A DNA stretch of 52,553 bases. Source: Ligilactobacillus agilis DSM 20509 (GTDB taxonomy: Bacteria > Bacillota > Bacilli > Lactobacillales > Lactobacillaceae). The position numbers and the translations under genes were made by a program. This document shows positions 8,426 through 16,645 of the stretch, in pieces (position 1 is the stretch's first letter; the number at the start of each line of letters is the position of its first letter). The notes beneath the pieces are model-generated. The model was not told the DNA's origin and did not search any database. It saw only the letters and a list, made by a program, of their open reading frames with translations. The DNA lies in the NCBI RefSeq assembly GCF_001436215.1, contig NZ_AYYP01000032.1, forward strand, positions 1-52,553. Direction: 5' to 3'.

Positions 8426-8589
8426 TTCACAACTTTATTTTATTGTATATACATACCTAATAACAAACAACAAACAAACTTTTCATTTACTCCCCCTAAA
8501 CAGTAAGTGAACCCATCAAATCAGACATCCTAAACTGATTTGATATATATTCCTTTTTCTCCATGGCTTCCCGGTCATGGAGTTTTTTT
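8426..8589 (+). ncRNA. Possible short transcript between a promoter-like pair and a terminator
   Basis: TTCACA (8426-8431) and TATACA (8448-8453) are 16 bp apart and could form a promoter. Downstream are a hairpin, TCAAATCAG (8516-8524) with CTGATTTGA (8535-8543), and then a terminator. No open frame fits between. It could be a small RNA of about 130 nt, or simply the 3' region of the upstream gene. Speculative. Confidence 0.25.
8559..8589 (+). terminator. Intrinsic terminator
   Basis: CTCCATG (8559-8565) pairs with CATGGAG (8576-8582), followed by seven Ts. It ends any rightward transcript from the 7612 gene and immediately precedes the extended -10 (TGCTATAAT) of the HD-domain gene. Confidence 0.85.
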
Positions 8590-8630
8590 GTGCTATAATT
8601 TTGGATAAGATTAACCAAGGGGGCCTTTCC

Positions 8631-9290
8631 ATGAACTCACAAGCACAATTAACCACTATCAAAACCTTCGCTAAAAGTAAGTTAGCGGCTGATAAAACCG
8701 GCCACAACTTCGACCACATCCAGCGGGTAGTTAAACTAGCCAACCGCTTAGCTAAAGCGCAGACCAAACCAGTAGATTTAACCGTAATTTTAGCGGCCGC
8801 TTACCTTCATGACACAATTGACGATAAATTAGTCGCTAGCCCCAAGCAGGCTGTCAATGAAGTTAAGGAATTACTTACCTCCCTAGCCTTTAGTTCAGCT
8901 CAAAGTGACGAAATTATTCATATTATTACCCATATGTCCTATGCCAGCAATTTGAACGAAAAACAAGTCCTGTCTTTAGAGGGACAAATCGTCCAGGATG
9001 CCGACTGGCTAGATGCAATCGGGGCCATCGGTATTACCCGGGCCATCTACTACGGTGGAGCCCATGGCGAAAAGATTTACGACCCAGAAATTCTACCCCG
9101 AACCCAATTAGACAAAGCCAGTTACCGGAATTTAGCTGATGAAACCATCATCAACCATTTTTACGAAAAGCTCTTTAAACTGGCTGACATGTTAAATACC
9201 CCGCAAGCACGCGCCCTCGCCGCTAGCCGCCAACAGGTAATGAAGGACTTCGTGGCTACCTTTAAGGCAGAGTGGGACGCTGAGGCCTAG
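8631..9290 (+). CDS. HD-domain phosphohydrolase
   Basis: A 219-residue HD-superfamily metal-dependent phosphohydrolase. Metal ligands are visible: FDHIQRV near residue 28, the HD pair in AAYLHDTIDD near residue 60, and IQDADWLDAIGAIG further on. The layout matches the YedJ/PdeA-type soluble HD proteins, whose substrates are mostly unknown. The frame is open from 8577, but AAGGGGG eight to nine bases before the ATG at 8631 decides the start. An extended -10 at 8590-8598 gives it its own promoter just after the terminator. Confidence 0.85.
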   Translation: MNSQAQLTTIKTFAKSKLAADKTGHNFDHIQRVVKLANRLAKAQTKPVDLTVILAAAYLHDTIDDKLVASPKQAVNEVKELLTSLAFSSAQSDEIIHIITHMSYASNLNEKQVLSLEGQIVQDADWLDAIGAIGITRAIYYGGAHGEKIYDPEILPRTQLDKASYRNLADETIINHFYEKLFKLADMLNTPQARALAASRQQVMKDFVATFKAEWDAEA

Positions 9291-9364
9291 GGCAATAACC
9301 TTGCCTATTTATGCCTGTAAGTGCATAATGTAATTAGTTATTTTACAAGAAAGGGGCCAGCCTT

Positions 9365-10303
9365 ATGCGCTCGTTTGAAAATGATCAACAATTTATCAAA
9401 ATTCTCGAAACCATCATCGAGTACGGTAGTGTCAGCAAAGCAGCCGACTACCTTTTTATTTCCCAACCTTCTTTAAGTAAGAAGTTAAAACAATTAGAGC
9501 GTGACTTAGGCGTAACCTTGATTGACCGTAAGCATCACCCCCTTCGCTTAACCGAGGCCGGTGAATTCTATCTGACCAACCTCAAACGATTAACTAGCCA
9601 ATACGAAGCCGTCTACCACGATTTAACCCGGATGGCTAGCTCTAACCACGGCCAGTTAACCTTAGGGGTCACCCAATCGTTAGGACAAAAGATTTTGCCC
9701 CTCATTTTGCCCCAGTACCACAAAGTTTATAACGACGTTAACATCCAGATAGTGGAAGATACCTCTGAACACAATGAAGAGCGATTGATTCACGCTAAAA
9801 TCGACCTCTACTTGGGAATTTTGCCGATTTTCCGCTCTGATGTCCACTACGAACAACTGGCAAGCGAGCCAGCTTACCTCCTGGTACCGCAAAGCCATCC
9901 CCGCTACGTTGCCGACCAACCTAAGCAAAAGCTCGCCTCAGTCAAGGATATCCTCCCGTTTGTAACTGATTTTCCTTACATCAGCGCTTCTGAAAACGTC
10001 GGTTTCCAGCAGCTGATTACCAATACTTTAGCCGAAAACGGCATTACCCTCAAACACTTCTTACGTTGTAGCAACCTGTTGACGATTGCGCAATTAGCGG
10101 TTAGAAACCTCGGCTGTACAATTGTACCTAAATCAGTTGCCAATAAGGTTAAAAATATTCAACCAGCTAACTATTACGAGCTGCCGGTTGACGATTTAAG
10201 CTATAAGTTAGTCATCGCTCATAAAGAAAACGAAGAGCTTACTGCTCAGATGACCGCCTTTATCAAAATGGCTAAAGGCTTAGGTGACCGCTTATTAGCC
10301 TAA
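9365..10303 (+). CDS. LysR family transcriptional regulator
   Basis: A 312-residue LysR-type regulator: N-terminal winged helix (SVSKAADYLFISQPSLSKKLKQLERDLGVTLIDR, about 20-53), linker helix, then a periplasmic-binding-protein-like effector domain from about residue 95. The ligand is not predictable from sequence. The start follows GAAAGGGG. It is 74 bp after the HD-domain gene on the same strand and followed by a terminator, so its target may be elsewhere. LysR family membership is certain; the function is not. Confidence 0.9.
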   Translation: MRSFENDQQFIKILETIIEYGSVSKAADYLFISQPSLSKKLKQLERDLGVTLIDRKHHPLRLTEAGEFYLTNLKRLTSQYEAVYHDLTRMASSNHGQLTLGVTQSLGQKILPLILPQYHKVYNDVNIQIVEDTSEHNEERLIHAKIDLYLGILPIFRSDVHYEQLASEPAYLLVPQSHPRYVADQPKQKLASVKDILPFVTDFPYISASENVGFQQLITNTLAENGITLKHFLRCSNLLTIAQLAVRNLGCTIVPKSVANKVKNIQPANYYELPVDDLSYKLVIAHKENEELTAQMTAFIKMAKGLGDRLLA

Positions 10304-10376
10304 TTTTTTTAAATAGTAATCGGGACACTCCTAGCGCTTAGTTAGTGACCTTTGCCAAACTAGCTAAATCGTAATC

Positions 10377-10416
10377 GCCTGTCAGGCCTACTCTTTAAGG
10401 CTTGACAGGCTTTTTG
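10377..10416 (+). terminator. Intrinsic terminator after the LysR gene
   Basis: GCCTGTCA (10377-10384) pairs with TGACAGGC (10403-10410), with extra inner pairs (GGCCT/AGGC), followed by TTTTT. Confidence 0.85.
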
Positions 10417-10437
10417 GTCTCCGTTACCATCTAAAAA

Positions 10438-10448
10438 GTAATCATTAC
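10438..10448 (+). promoter_or_regulatory. Zur-box core upstream of znuA
   Basis: GTAATCATTAC is a perfect match to the core GTAATNATTAC of the Firmicute Zur box, placed 16 bp before the ATG of the metal-binding lipoprotein gene. A further half-like sequence, AAATCGTAAT, is at 10366-10375. Zinc-dependent repression is inferred. Confidence 0.65.
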
Positions 10449-10464
10449 ACATAAGGAGAAAACG

Positions 10465-11343
10465 ATGCTTAATTCAAAAATTTTTAAAATCGCCTTAGCC
10501 ACTTTCGGCCTCTGCTTAACTTTAGCTTTGAGCGCCTGTGCTAAGAATCAAACCCAAACAAAAGCTGACCAACTAAAGGTTGTAACTACCACCGATTTTT
10601 ACGGAGAAGTTGCCCGCGCGGTACTTGGCTCACACGGCAAGGTCACCCCGATTATCACTAGCCCTAGCGTTGACCCCCACGACTACGAGCCAACTACCAA
10701 AACGGCCAAACTAGTCGCTAAGGCAGATTTGGCGGTCTATAACGGGCTGGAGTACGATTCCTGGATTAAAAAACTTGGTGCTAAAAAATACCTGACCGTC
10801 GCTTCGGTTACCGGGGCAAAAATTGGGCAAAATGAACACTTGTGGTACCAACCGCAAACAATGTCCAAACTAGCCTTAGCTTTGGCCAAAGAGTACGGGC
10901 GCTTAGACCCTAAGCACAAGCAAGATTACCTAGCTAACGCTAAAAAATACCAGGCTAAATTAGCTCCCTTAACTAAAATGGTCGCCCAAATCAAGACTAA
11001 ATCCCAGGGGCAAAAAGTAGCAGTTAGTGAACCTGTCTTTGACTACTCTTTAGAGGCGATGGGCTATCACATCACTAATAAGCACTTTGCTATGGCCGCC
11101 GAAGAAGAAACCGATCCCTCTTATACCGATATTAAGAAGTTGCAAACGGCCATCAAAAATAAGGAGATTGCCTTCTTTGTACTTAACACTCAGTCTGATA
11201 GCAAGGTGATTACTAACATGGTCAAATTATGCCAGGAGTACAAAATTCCGGTGGTGAAGGTGACTGAGACCCTCCCTGCCCACCAAAATTATGTTTCCTG
11301 GATGAAGAAGCAATACCAACAAGTTCTTACTTTACAAAAATAG
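10465..11343 (+). CDS. znuA: Zinc-type ABC transporter substrate-binding lipoprotein
   Basis: A 292-residue cluster A-I metal-binding protein. The signal peptide ends in the lipobox LSAC (Cys at about residue 25), so it is lipid-anchored outside the membrane. Metal-ligand contexts are DPHDYEP (about 71-77), EHLWY, and the acidic or His positions in the C-lobe (EPVFDYSLEAMGYHI). It lacks the His-rich loop found in many ZnuA proteins. The Zur-box core in front and the ATPase and permease genes downstream point to zinc, though manganese cannot be excluded. A terminator separates it from znuC. Confidence 0.85.
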   Translation: MLNSKIFKIALATFGLCLTLALSACAKNQTQTKADQLKVVTTTDFYGEVARAVLGSHGKVTPIITSPSVDPHDYEPTTKTAKLVAKADLAVYNGLEYDSWIKKLGAKKYLTVASVTGAKIGQNEHLWYQPQTMSKLALALAKEYGRLDPKHKQDYLANAKKYQAKLAPLTKMVAQIKTKSQGQKVAVSEPVFDYSLEAMGYHITNKHFAMAAEEETDPSYTDIKKLQTAIKNKEIAFFVLNTQSDSKVITNMVKLCQEYKIPVVKVTETLPAHQNYVSWMKKQYQQVLTLQK

Positions 11344-11348
11344 TTTTT

Positions 11349-11378
11349 AAGCCAAAAGTCACCCACTTTTGGCTTTCA
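11349..11378 (+). terminator. Terminator between znuA and znuC
   Basis: AAGCCAAAAGT (11349-11359) pairs with ACTTTTGGCTTT (11365-11376). The T-run is short, so it may be partial and set the ratio of binding protein to transporter. Confidence 0.65.
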
Positions 11379-11381
11379 CTT

Positions 11382-11410
11382 TTGCCTGCCTAACCAAGCT
11401 AGGCTATAAT
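11382..11410 (+). promoter_or_regulatory. Promoter of znuCB
   Basis: TTGCCT (11382-11387), a 17-bp spacer and TATAAT (11405-11410). It lies right after the znuA terminator, so the ATPase and permease have their own start. Confidence 0.65.
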
Positions 11411-11456
11411 TAATAATATTATTTGGAAGAAAGGACAGGCATTTAGCCCGATAATT

Positions 11457-12113
11457 ATGGATTCGATTTTAACAGTAACCAATTTAGACTTAGATATTCC
11501 CAAGCGCCGGCTGTTTAATCACCTTAGCTTTGAGCTACCAGCCCATAAGCTGACCTGTATCACCGGCGAAAACGGGGTGGGAAAAACTACCCTAGTTAAA
11601 CACCTCCTGGACGATTTAGCCCGCAAAAATCAAAACCACGTTAGCTTTCAGATCACCAGGGAACAAGTCCAATACGTACCCCAGCTAAGAAACATTGATG
11701 ACGAATATCCCCTTAGCATTTACGACTTCGTGGCCCTGGGATTTAAAAAGCGCATCCTGCCTTGGAACTCGCCCAAGATGAAAGCTACCTTAAATCAGAT
11801 TTTAGCTGAAACCAACCTCACTAAAATCAAGTACCAGCCCTTAGGCCGCGCATCCGGTGGCGAAAAACAGCGGGCTTACTTAGCTCAAGCTTTGTGTGCT
11901 AACCCCGAGTTGTTGATTTTAGATGAAGCTACCGCCAGCTTAGACGTTGTCAGCAAGCACGAGTTGTTAAAACTACTAACCAACATCATGAAGAAGCGGG
12001 GCTTAACCATCCTCTTCATTACCCATGACCCAGAGCTAATTGAGCAATACGCTGACTACGAATTACACTTGGCCAATCAAACCGGTCACTTAATTAAAAG
12101 GGGGCAAGCTTAA
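11457..12113 (+). CDS. znuC: Zinc-type ABC transporter ATP-binding protein
   Basis: A 218-residue ABC ATPase with Walker A GENGVGKTT (about 39-47), signature ASGGEKQRAYLAQAL, Walker B LLILDEATASLD and the switch His in FITHDPE. It is shorter than average but complete. It overlaps the permease gene by one base (TAATG), so the two are translationally coupled. It energises import of the metal delivered by the upstream lipoprotein. Confidence 0.88.
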   Translation: MDSILTVTNLDLDIPKRRLFNHLSFELPAHKLTCITGENGVGKTTLVKHLLDDLARKNQNHVSFQITREQVQYVPQLRNIDDEYPLSIYDFVALGFKKRILPWNSPKMKATLNQILAETNLTKIKYQPLGRASGGEKQRAYLAQALCANPELLILDEATASLDVVSKHELLKLLTNIMKKRGLTILFITHDPELIEQYADYELHLANQTGHLIKRGQA

Positions 12114-12913
12114 TGTTTTACTATGCTTTTATGCGTTATGCCTTCACGGCGGGGATTTTTATCGCCTTAATCTGTGCCTTCATGGGAGTCTTTGTCGTTG
12201 CCCGGCAAACCTCCTTTTTCACCCACACCCTCTCCGAAATCGGCTTTTCTGGTGCTTCTTTCGGGGTGTTCATGGGAATTTCACCCCTGTTGGGGATGTT
12301 AACCTTTACCTGTGCTAGTGCGATTTTGATTGGCTTTTCCGGAGAAAAGCTAGGTCGGCGCGAAGCGTCAATCAGCGTATTTTCTGGACTGTTCTTAGGG
12401 TTAGGAATTTTATTTTTATCCCTGTCAGACCAGCAATCCAGTTATGCCACCAGCATCCTCTTTGGAAGCATCGTTGGAATTGACGCCCATAACCTCCACA
12501 CCCTAATCGGCTTGAGTTTAGTCCTGCTGGTGACAATCTTCTTCATGTTCAGACGCCTGGCCTATAACTCATTTGACGGGCAAGGGGCCGAATATAATCA
12601 GCGCTATAACCAGTTGGTTTCCATTGTGTTCTTAGTGCTCTTGGCCCTAACCATCAGTGTCACCGCCCAAATTGTCGGTTCACTTTTAATCTTTGTCTTA
12701 CTAACGATTCCGGCTTCGGCAGCTAAATATTTCGCCCACTCGCTTAAAAAGATGATTGGGCTCACCTTCATCTTTGCCCTAACCGGCATTTGGCTAGGCC
12801 TTTACCTTAGTTACCTTACTGATTGGCCGGTCAGCTTCTTCATTACTGCCATCGAGGCCATCATTTACGGGGGCGCTATTTTTAAAGAACAGCTAGCCAC
12901 TGCCCATAAATAA
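12113..12913 (+). CDS. znuB: Zinc-type ABC transporter permease
   Basis: A 266-residue ABC-3 family permease with seven or eight membrane segments. It starts MFYYAFMRYAFTAGIF and contains the family's cytoplasmic coupling region around SHTLSEIG-like FTHTLSEIGFSGASFG (about 37-52). It pairs with the overlapping ATPase gene to form the metal channel. A bidirectional terminator follows. Confidence 0.88.
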   Translation: MFYYAFMRYAFTAGIFIALICAFMGVFVVARQTSFFTHTLSEIGFSGASFGVFMGISPLLGMLTFTCASAILIGFSGEKLGRREASISVFSGLFLGLGILFLSLSDQQSSYATSILFGSIVGIDAHNLHTLIGLSLVLLVTIFFMFRRLAYNSFDGQGAEYNQRYNQLVSIVFLVLLALTISVTAQIVGSLLIFVLLTIPASAAKYFAHSLKKMIGLTFIFALTGIWLGLYLSYLTDWPVSFFITAIEAIIYGGAIFKEQLATAHK

Positions 12914-12918
12914 GTACT

Positions 12919-12965
12919 AAAAAAGAGTTTATTGCGAAAATTTCTTCGTAATAAACTCTTTTTTT
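12919..12965. terminator. Bidirectional terminator between znuB and oppA
   Basis: AAAGAGTTTATT pairs with AATAAACTCTTT around an inner stem (CGAA/TTCG), with A-runs on the left and T-runs on the right. It serves both converging genes. Confidence 0.9.
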
Positions 12966-12967
12966 GC

Positions 12968-14599
12968 TTATTTCAAGTAGGCACCCTTCCAGTTAAATTG
13001 GACCCCGGCCGTGTTATAAACCACGCCCTTAACATTCGTTTTAACTAGCGAAGCTTGGGCCAATTGGTAAAGTGGAGCCACCCCTTGGTCATTGTTCAAA
13101 AGGCGGCTGGCCTTAACTAAGTCATTCATCCGCGCCGACTTATCAGTAGCATCCTTGCCTTTAGCATCAGCGATTAATTGGTCATATTCCTTGTTTGACC
13201 ACTTTCCGTTGTTGTAGCTAGCATCCGTGGTAAACATGTCTAAGAAGCTAACTGGGTCTGAGTAATCAGCGGCCCAACCGGATAAGACGAGGTCAAAGTC
13301 GCCACTTTCTGCCTTAGCAATCCGGGTCTTCTTAGGAACATTATTAACCGTTACCGTCAAGCCCTTTAAGTGTTGTTCAAGTTGACTTTGTAAGTATTCC
13401 GTTACGTTCTTGCTTACCCCGTCATCATCACCCAACAAGTTCAAAGATACTTTAGACACACCTTCTTCTTTGAGACCTTCTTGCCAAAGTTTCTTTGCCT
13501 TGGCTAAATTATAGTTAGCACCAGTCTTAGTATCTTGTAAAACTGAGAAGTCCTTACCATCAAATTGGGTCAAGCCTTTAGAAACAATCCCGGTTACGGT
13601 CAAAGAACCATTGCCTAAGACCTTATTGACCAGTTGTTTTCTATCAACGGCATAGGATAAAGCTTGGCGGACCTTGGTATTTTGGAGTACCTTCTTAGTT
13701 TGGTTAAATTCGAGGTAGTTAGTCCGCGCTTGTTTGTAAGAGACAAAGTCCGGTTTGCCCTTCAATTCCCGGGCTTGGGTTGCATCCAAGTAAGTTTGGT
13801 CTAACTTACCACTTTGATAGAGATTGTAAGAAGTGTTGGTACTCTTGGTTACCTGGAAGGTCATCTCTTGTAGCTTGACATCTTTTTTATCCCAGTAAGT
13901 TGGGTTCTTGACTAACTTCCAACTTAAGTTAGACCCGCTCCAACCAGTCATCTTAAACGGTCCGTTATAAACCATGTATTTTGACGTGGTCCCGTACTTC
14001 TTACCGTATTTTTCAACCGCATGTTGGTTTTGAGGATAAAAGACCGTAAACCCAAGCAGAAGTTTAAAGTAAGGCACCTTTTTATCCAAGGTTACGACCA
14101 ACTTGTGCTTGCCTACCGCTTTAACACCCAAAGTCTTGTATGACTTCTTATTAGCGGCGATGTCGCTAGCATTTTTCACACCCTCAAACAAGTAAGCGTA
14201 AGCCAAAGCTGTTTTAGGATTGACAGTGCGCCGCCAAGAATAAACAAAGTCTTGGGCGGTTACCGGGTCACCATTTGACCACTTGGCATCCTTCCGCAAG
14301 GTAAAGGTGTACTTCAACCCACCGTCAGATACCTTAGTTGAAGTGGCTAAGGCATTTTCAACCTTCGAGTTTTTCCCTAACCGGTACAAACCTTCGTTAC
14401 TGTTAGCAATCACGTCCGAGCTGACCTGGTCTTGAACCAAAGATGGGTCTAAGGTTTGCATTTCAGCCGGTTCACTCCAGCGAAGGGTCTGCTTGCTAGC
14501 AGCCTTGACCCCGGTCGTTGGAAAACAGGTTGCTAAACTTAACGCCCCCATCAATACTACACTTGTCTTTTTCAACTTCTTTTTCATCTCTGTTTGCAT
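12968..14599 (-). CDS. oppA: OppA-like peptide ABC transporter substrate-binding protein
   Basis: A 543-residue SBP family 5 protein that would capture peptides outside the cell. The mature part begins near LRWSEPAEMQTLDPSL and includes the family blocks WSNGDPVTAQDFVYSWRR and YNGPFKMTGW. The start is the ATG at 14599, preceded by GAGGG seven bases away; an earlier ATG at 14629 lacks a good site. The signal peptide contains LATCFPTTGVKA: Thr at -1 is unusual for a lipobox, so cleavage after VKA and release, rather than lipid anchoring, is possible. No permease or ATPase genes are adjacent. A T-box leader precedes it. Confidence 0.88.
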   Translation of the reverse strand: MQTEMKKKLKKTSVVLMGALSLATCFPTTGVKAASKQTLRWSEPAEMQTLDPSLVQDQVSSDVIANSNEGLYRLGKNSKVENALATSTKVSDGGLKYTFTLRKDAKWSNGDPVTAQDFVYSWRRTVNPKTALAYAYLFEGVKNASDIAANKKSYKTLGVKAVGKHKLVVTLDKKVPYFKLLLGFTVFYPQNQHAVEKYGKKYGTTSKYMVYNGPFKMTGWSGSNLSWKLVKNPTYWDKKDVKLQEMTFQVTKSTNTSYNLYQSGKLDQTYLDATQARELKGKPDFVSYKQARTNYLEFNQTKKVLQNTKVRQALSYAVDRKQLVNKVLGNGSLTVTGIVSKGLTQFDGKDFSVLQDTKTGANYNLAKAKKLWQEGLKEEGVSKVSLNLLGDDDGVSKNVTEYLQSQLEQHLKGLTVTVNNVPKKTRIAKAESGDFDLVLSGWAADYSDPVSFLDMFTTDASYNNGKWSNKEYDQLIADAKGKDATDKSARMNDLVKASRLLNNDQGVAPLYQLAQASLVKTNVKGVVYNTAGVQFNWKGAYLK

Positions 14600-14734
14600 T
14601 CGAAATCCCTCATTTCCCGAACGCCTCATAACATTAAGCGTTCGTAGTTAATACTTGTGCTTGAATGTTAATAATGCCACTAGCTGACATTGTAACCACC
14701 TCGAATCCGCCTAAATTAAGCTAAACAAACAAAA

Positions 14735-14985
14735 AAGACGCCCCTTAACCGAAGTTAAAGGACGTCATCAACGTGGTACCACCTTTATTTACAGGAAAAA
14801 TATCCTGCCTCAAGTAAGCAGCCCTAATACTTTAGGGCGATTTACCGGTGCGATAACGGGCACTGCCAACTTTGGTGATTTGCGACTGATTTCAACGTCT
14901 ATATTCGGCTAACTTTCACCAACCGTTAGCTCTCTTAACCCTAGTCCACGTCTACTTGTTCCGCTCAAAGCTTTAATTGATTTAA
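14735..14985 (-). promoter_or_regulatory. T-box riboswitch, probable isoleucine specifier, upstream of oppA
   Basis: On the minus strand: Stem I with the AGAGAG and GGTGAAAG distal elements, a specifier loop (AGTA on one side, GAA-ATC-A on the other; ATC at 14888-14890), the T-box AAGGTGGTACCACG at 14772-14785 (close to AGGGUGGNACCGCG), and a terminator stem (GACGTCCTTTAAC with GTTAAGGGGCGTC, then TTTTTT). An uncharged tRNA would stabilise the antiterminator. The specifier reading is by analogy to the standard layout; Ile is most likely. Confidence 0.88.
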
Positions 14986-14997
14986 TTTGATGCTTAT

Positions 14998-15026
14998 ATC
15001 CTAACGCGCTTAAATTAAAATTTCAA
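14998..15026 (-). promoter_or_regulatory. Promoter of the T-box leader
   Basis: On the minus strand TTGAAA (15021-15026), a 17-bp spacer and TAGGAT (14998-15003), correctly placed about 15-20 bp before the leader begins. Confidence 0.6.
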
Positions 15027-15065
15027 GTGCTTTTTTTAATTTAATTAACCATTTCTAAATGCATC

Positions 15066-15112
15066 AGCAAAATAAGCCCGCCAAATCAATGATTTAGGCC
15101 GGCTTACTCTGT
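15066..15112. other. Unassigned stem-loop
   Basis: AATAAGCC-CGCC-AAATCA pairs imperfectly with TGATTT-AGGC-CGGCTTA. No gene ends here on either strand, so it is not an obvious terminator. It could insulate the divergent oppA and folT promoters or be a remnant. Confidence 0.4.
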
Positions 15113-15168
15113 CTATATTTTAGGGGAATCTCTAAATCTTTAGAGAAAAAGTTATGAAAAAGTAGGTT

Positions 15169-15257
15169 TTGTTATTGGGTATGCTTACACTATAATGGGT
15201 AGATATGAAAAAAGTTTGAAATTTTTTTGAGTCTTCTCTTTCATTTTCATGATAATA
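15169..15257 (+). promoter_or_regulatory. Promoter region of folT
   Basis: A first candidate is TTGTTA (15169-15174), 16 bp, TATAAT (15191-15196). A second is TTGAGT with GATAAT (15252-15257), which would start RNA right at the riboswitch. Confidence 0.5.
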
Positions 15258-15400
15258 TGGTAAACTTAAGGCCTAAGGGGTAGGCTTAGTTGCGTTACGG
15301 GCCAAGGGAACGGAATGTGGACCTTGGCAGAAAGGCAACGCCGACGTTTCTAGGCCGCATTCACCATTTTTGGTGCTTGTTTTCCCAAAAATTTTAGGGA
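15257..15400 (+). promoter_or_regulatory. Candidate tetrahydrofolate riboswitch upstream of folT
   Basis: The leader contains GGGGTAGGC...TTGCGTTACG, similar to the GGAGAGUAG...GCGUUAAG core of THF riboswitches. Helices: GTTGC/GCAAC, and GCCAAGG/CCTTGGC closing a loop that holds GAATGTGG. That loop can pair over 8 positions (one G-U) with CCGCATTC downstream, the expected L3-J2/1 pseudoknot. Further down, CCC and GGG can pair across the folT Shine-Dalgarno (GGGAG), which suggests translational control. Identity is inferred from sequence and from the FolT gene behind it. Confidence 0.65.
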
Positions 15401-15411
15401 GATGTTTTAGC

Positions 15412-15942
15412 ATGTTAAAACTCACATGGCACAGTCCAAAATTAGCAACTAAGATTTTGACACTAACTGCAATCTTAGTCGCTATTCATGTCGTCTTAGG
15501 TAAGATTTCCGTTGGTTCCGATAGTCTCTTCAAGATTAGCCTGGGCTTTATAGGTACTGCTCTAATTGGTTATTTTCTTGGCCCTTGGCTAGGAGGCTTA
15601 GCGATGGTTTTAAGCGATTTAATCGCTAATACCATCCTCGCAAGCAACGGAAACTTTTTTATTGGCTTCACATTTAGCGCCTTTTTATCAGGGGTTATTG
15701 CTGGTAGCCTGCTCCACAAGCAAGATTTAACTTGGTATCGGTTGGCCTTTTATGAATTTTGCCAACTAGTAATCACCAACGTCTTTTTCACCACCTTGTG
15801 GATTCATATCTTATATACGACGCCGTTTAAGACCTTATTACTGGCTCGTTTACCTAAGGAGATTATTTTTTGGCCGATTGAAACAATCGTTTTGATTGTT
15901 CTTTTCAAAGCCTTGTCCAAGCACAAACTTAACTTAGATTAA
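15412..15942 (+). CDS. folT: Folate ECF transporter S component FolT
   Basis: A 176-residue membrane protein with about six transmembrane segments, beginning MLKLTWHSPKLATKIL. The segment GLGFIGTALIGYFLGPWLGG-like (FKISLGFIGTALIGYFLGPW) and the AMVLSDLIANTI motif match folate-family S components, which bind folates and dock on the shared EcfAAT module encoded elsewhere. The frame is open from 15370, but GGGAG lies ten bases before the ATG at 15412. The THF-like riboswitch upstream supports folate as the substrate. A terminator follows. Confidence 0.8.
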   Translation: MLKLTWHSPKLATKILTLTAILVAIHVVLGKISVGSDSLFKISLGFIGTALIGYFLGPWLGGLAMVLSDLIANTILASNGNFFIGFTFSAFLSGVIAGSLLHKQDLTWYRLAFYEFCQLVITNVFFTTLWIHILYTTPFKTLLLARLPKEIIFWPIETIVLIVLFKALSKHKLNLD

Positions 15943-15954
15943 TCAAAAATCAAA

Positions 15955-15993
15955 GCAGGATCTAACCATGTTGCCAGTTAGATCCTGCTCTTA
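15955..15993. terminator. Bidirectional terminator between folT and the UDG-family gene
   Basis: GCAGGATCTAAC (15955-15966) pairs perfectly with GTTAGATCCTGC (15977-15988), with T-rich tails on both sides. Confidence 0.85.
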
Positions 15994-15996
15994 ATT

Positions 15997-16581
15997 TTAG
16001 GATAAAATTTTCCTCACCCTAGCTTGTAAGTCGGGGATCACCTCAGCTTCAAACCAAGGATTTTTCTTGAGCCAAATTTGATTACGGGGTGAAGGGTGCA
16101 CCAAGGGAAAGTAAGTCGGTAAGTATTCCTGGTAGTTCTTAACGACCGTAGTCAACTTCGTGCTCGCCTTCAAATTGAGGTAATGCTTAGTCGCGTAAGC
16201 CCCCACTAAAATCGTTAACTGTATGTTAGGCATCGCCGCCAGTAAGCGGGGGTGCCATTTTTGTGCAAAGCCCTTACGAGGGGGTAAGTCCCCGCTCTTG
16301 CCACTGCCAGGAAAGTAAAAATCCATCGGTAACACGGCTACTTGCCCGGATTCGTAAAAAGTCTGCCGGTCAACAGCCAGCCAGCTACGGAGCCGGTCTC
16401 CGCTAGGATCGTTCCAAACAATCCGACTGTCTTGGGCTTTCTTACCCGGAGCCTGCCCGATAATCAGTAATTTTGCTTGCGGATTAGCATAGTAAAGCGG
16501 CTCTATCCCCGCTTGAGTGTAAGTTTCGTTTTGGGGATCAGCCATAATTTCAGCAAATATCTTCGTTAAGTTTTCAACCAT
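15997..16581 (-). CDS. Uracil-DNA glycosylase family protein
   Basis: A 194-residue member of the UDG superfamily. The active-site motif I is IIGQAPGKKAQDS (about 40-52) and motif II is VHPSPRN (about 161-167), with DPSGDRLRSWL between. It does not carry the four Fe-S cysteines of family 4/5 enzymes nor GQDPYH of family 1. It probably excises uracil or a related lesion from DNA. Transcribed alone, convergent with folT. Confidence 0.8.
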   Translation of the reverse strand: MVENLTKIFAEIMADPQNETYTQAGIEPLYYANPQAKLLIIGQAPGKKAQDSRIVWNDPSGDRLRSWLAVDRQTFYESGQVAVLPMDFYFPGSGKSGDLPPRKGFAQKWHPRLLAAMPNIQLTILVGAYATKHYLNLKASTKLTTVVKNYQEYLPTYFPLVHPSPRNQIWLKKNPWFEAEVIPDLQARVRKILS

Positions 16582-16645
16582 TCTACTTCACCTCACTAAT
16601 TCCAGTCTACCGCTAGTTTAACCGAAAAGTAATTCCATTTTGGTC

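Noticed and set aside
10402-10425. TTGACA as the -35 of znuA
   Set aside because: It is part of the terminator stem, and no good -10 lies 16-18 bp downstream.
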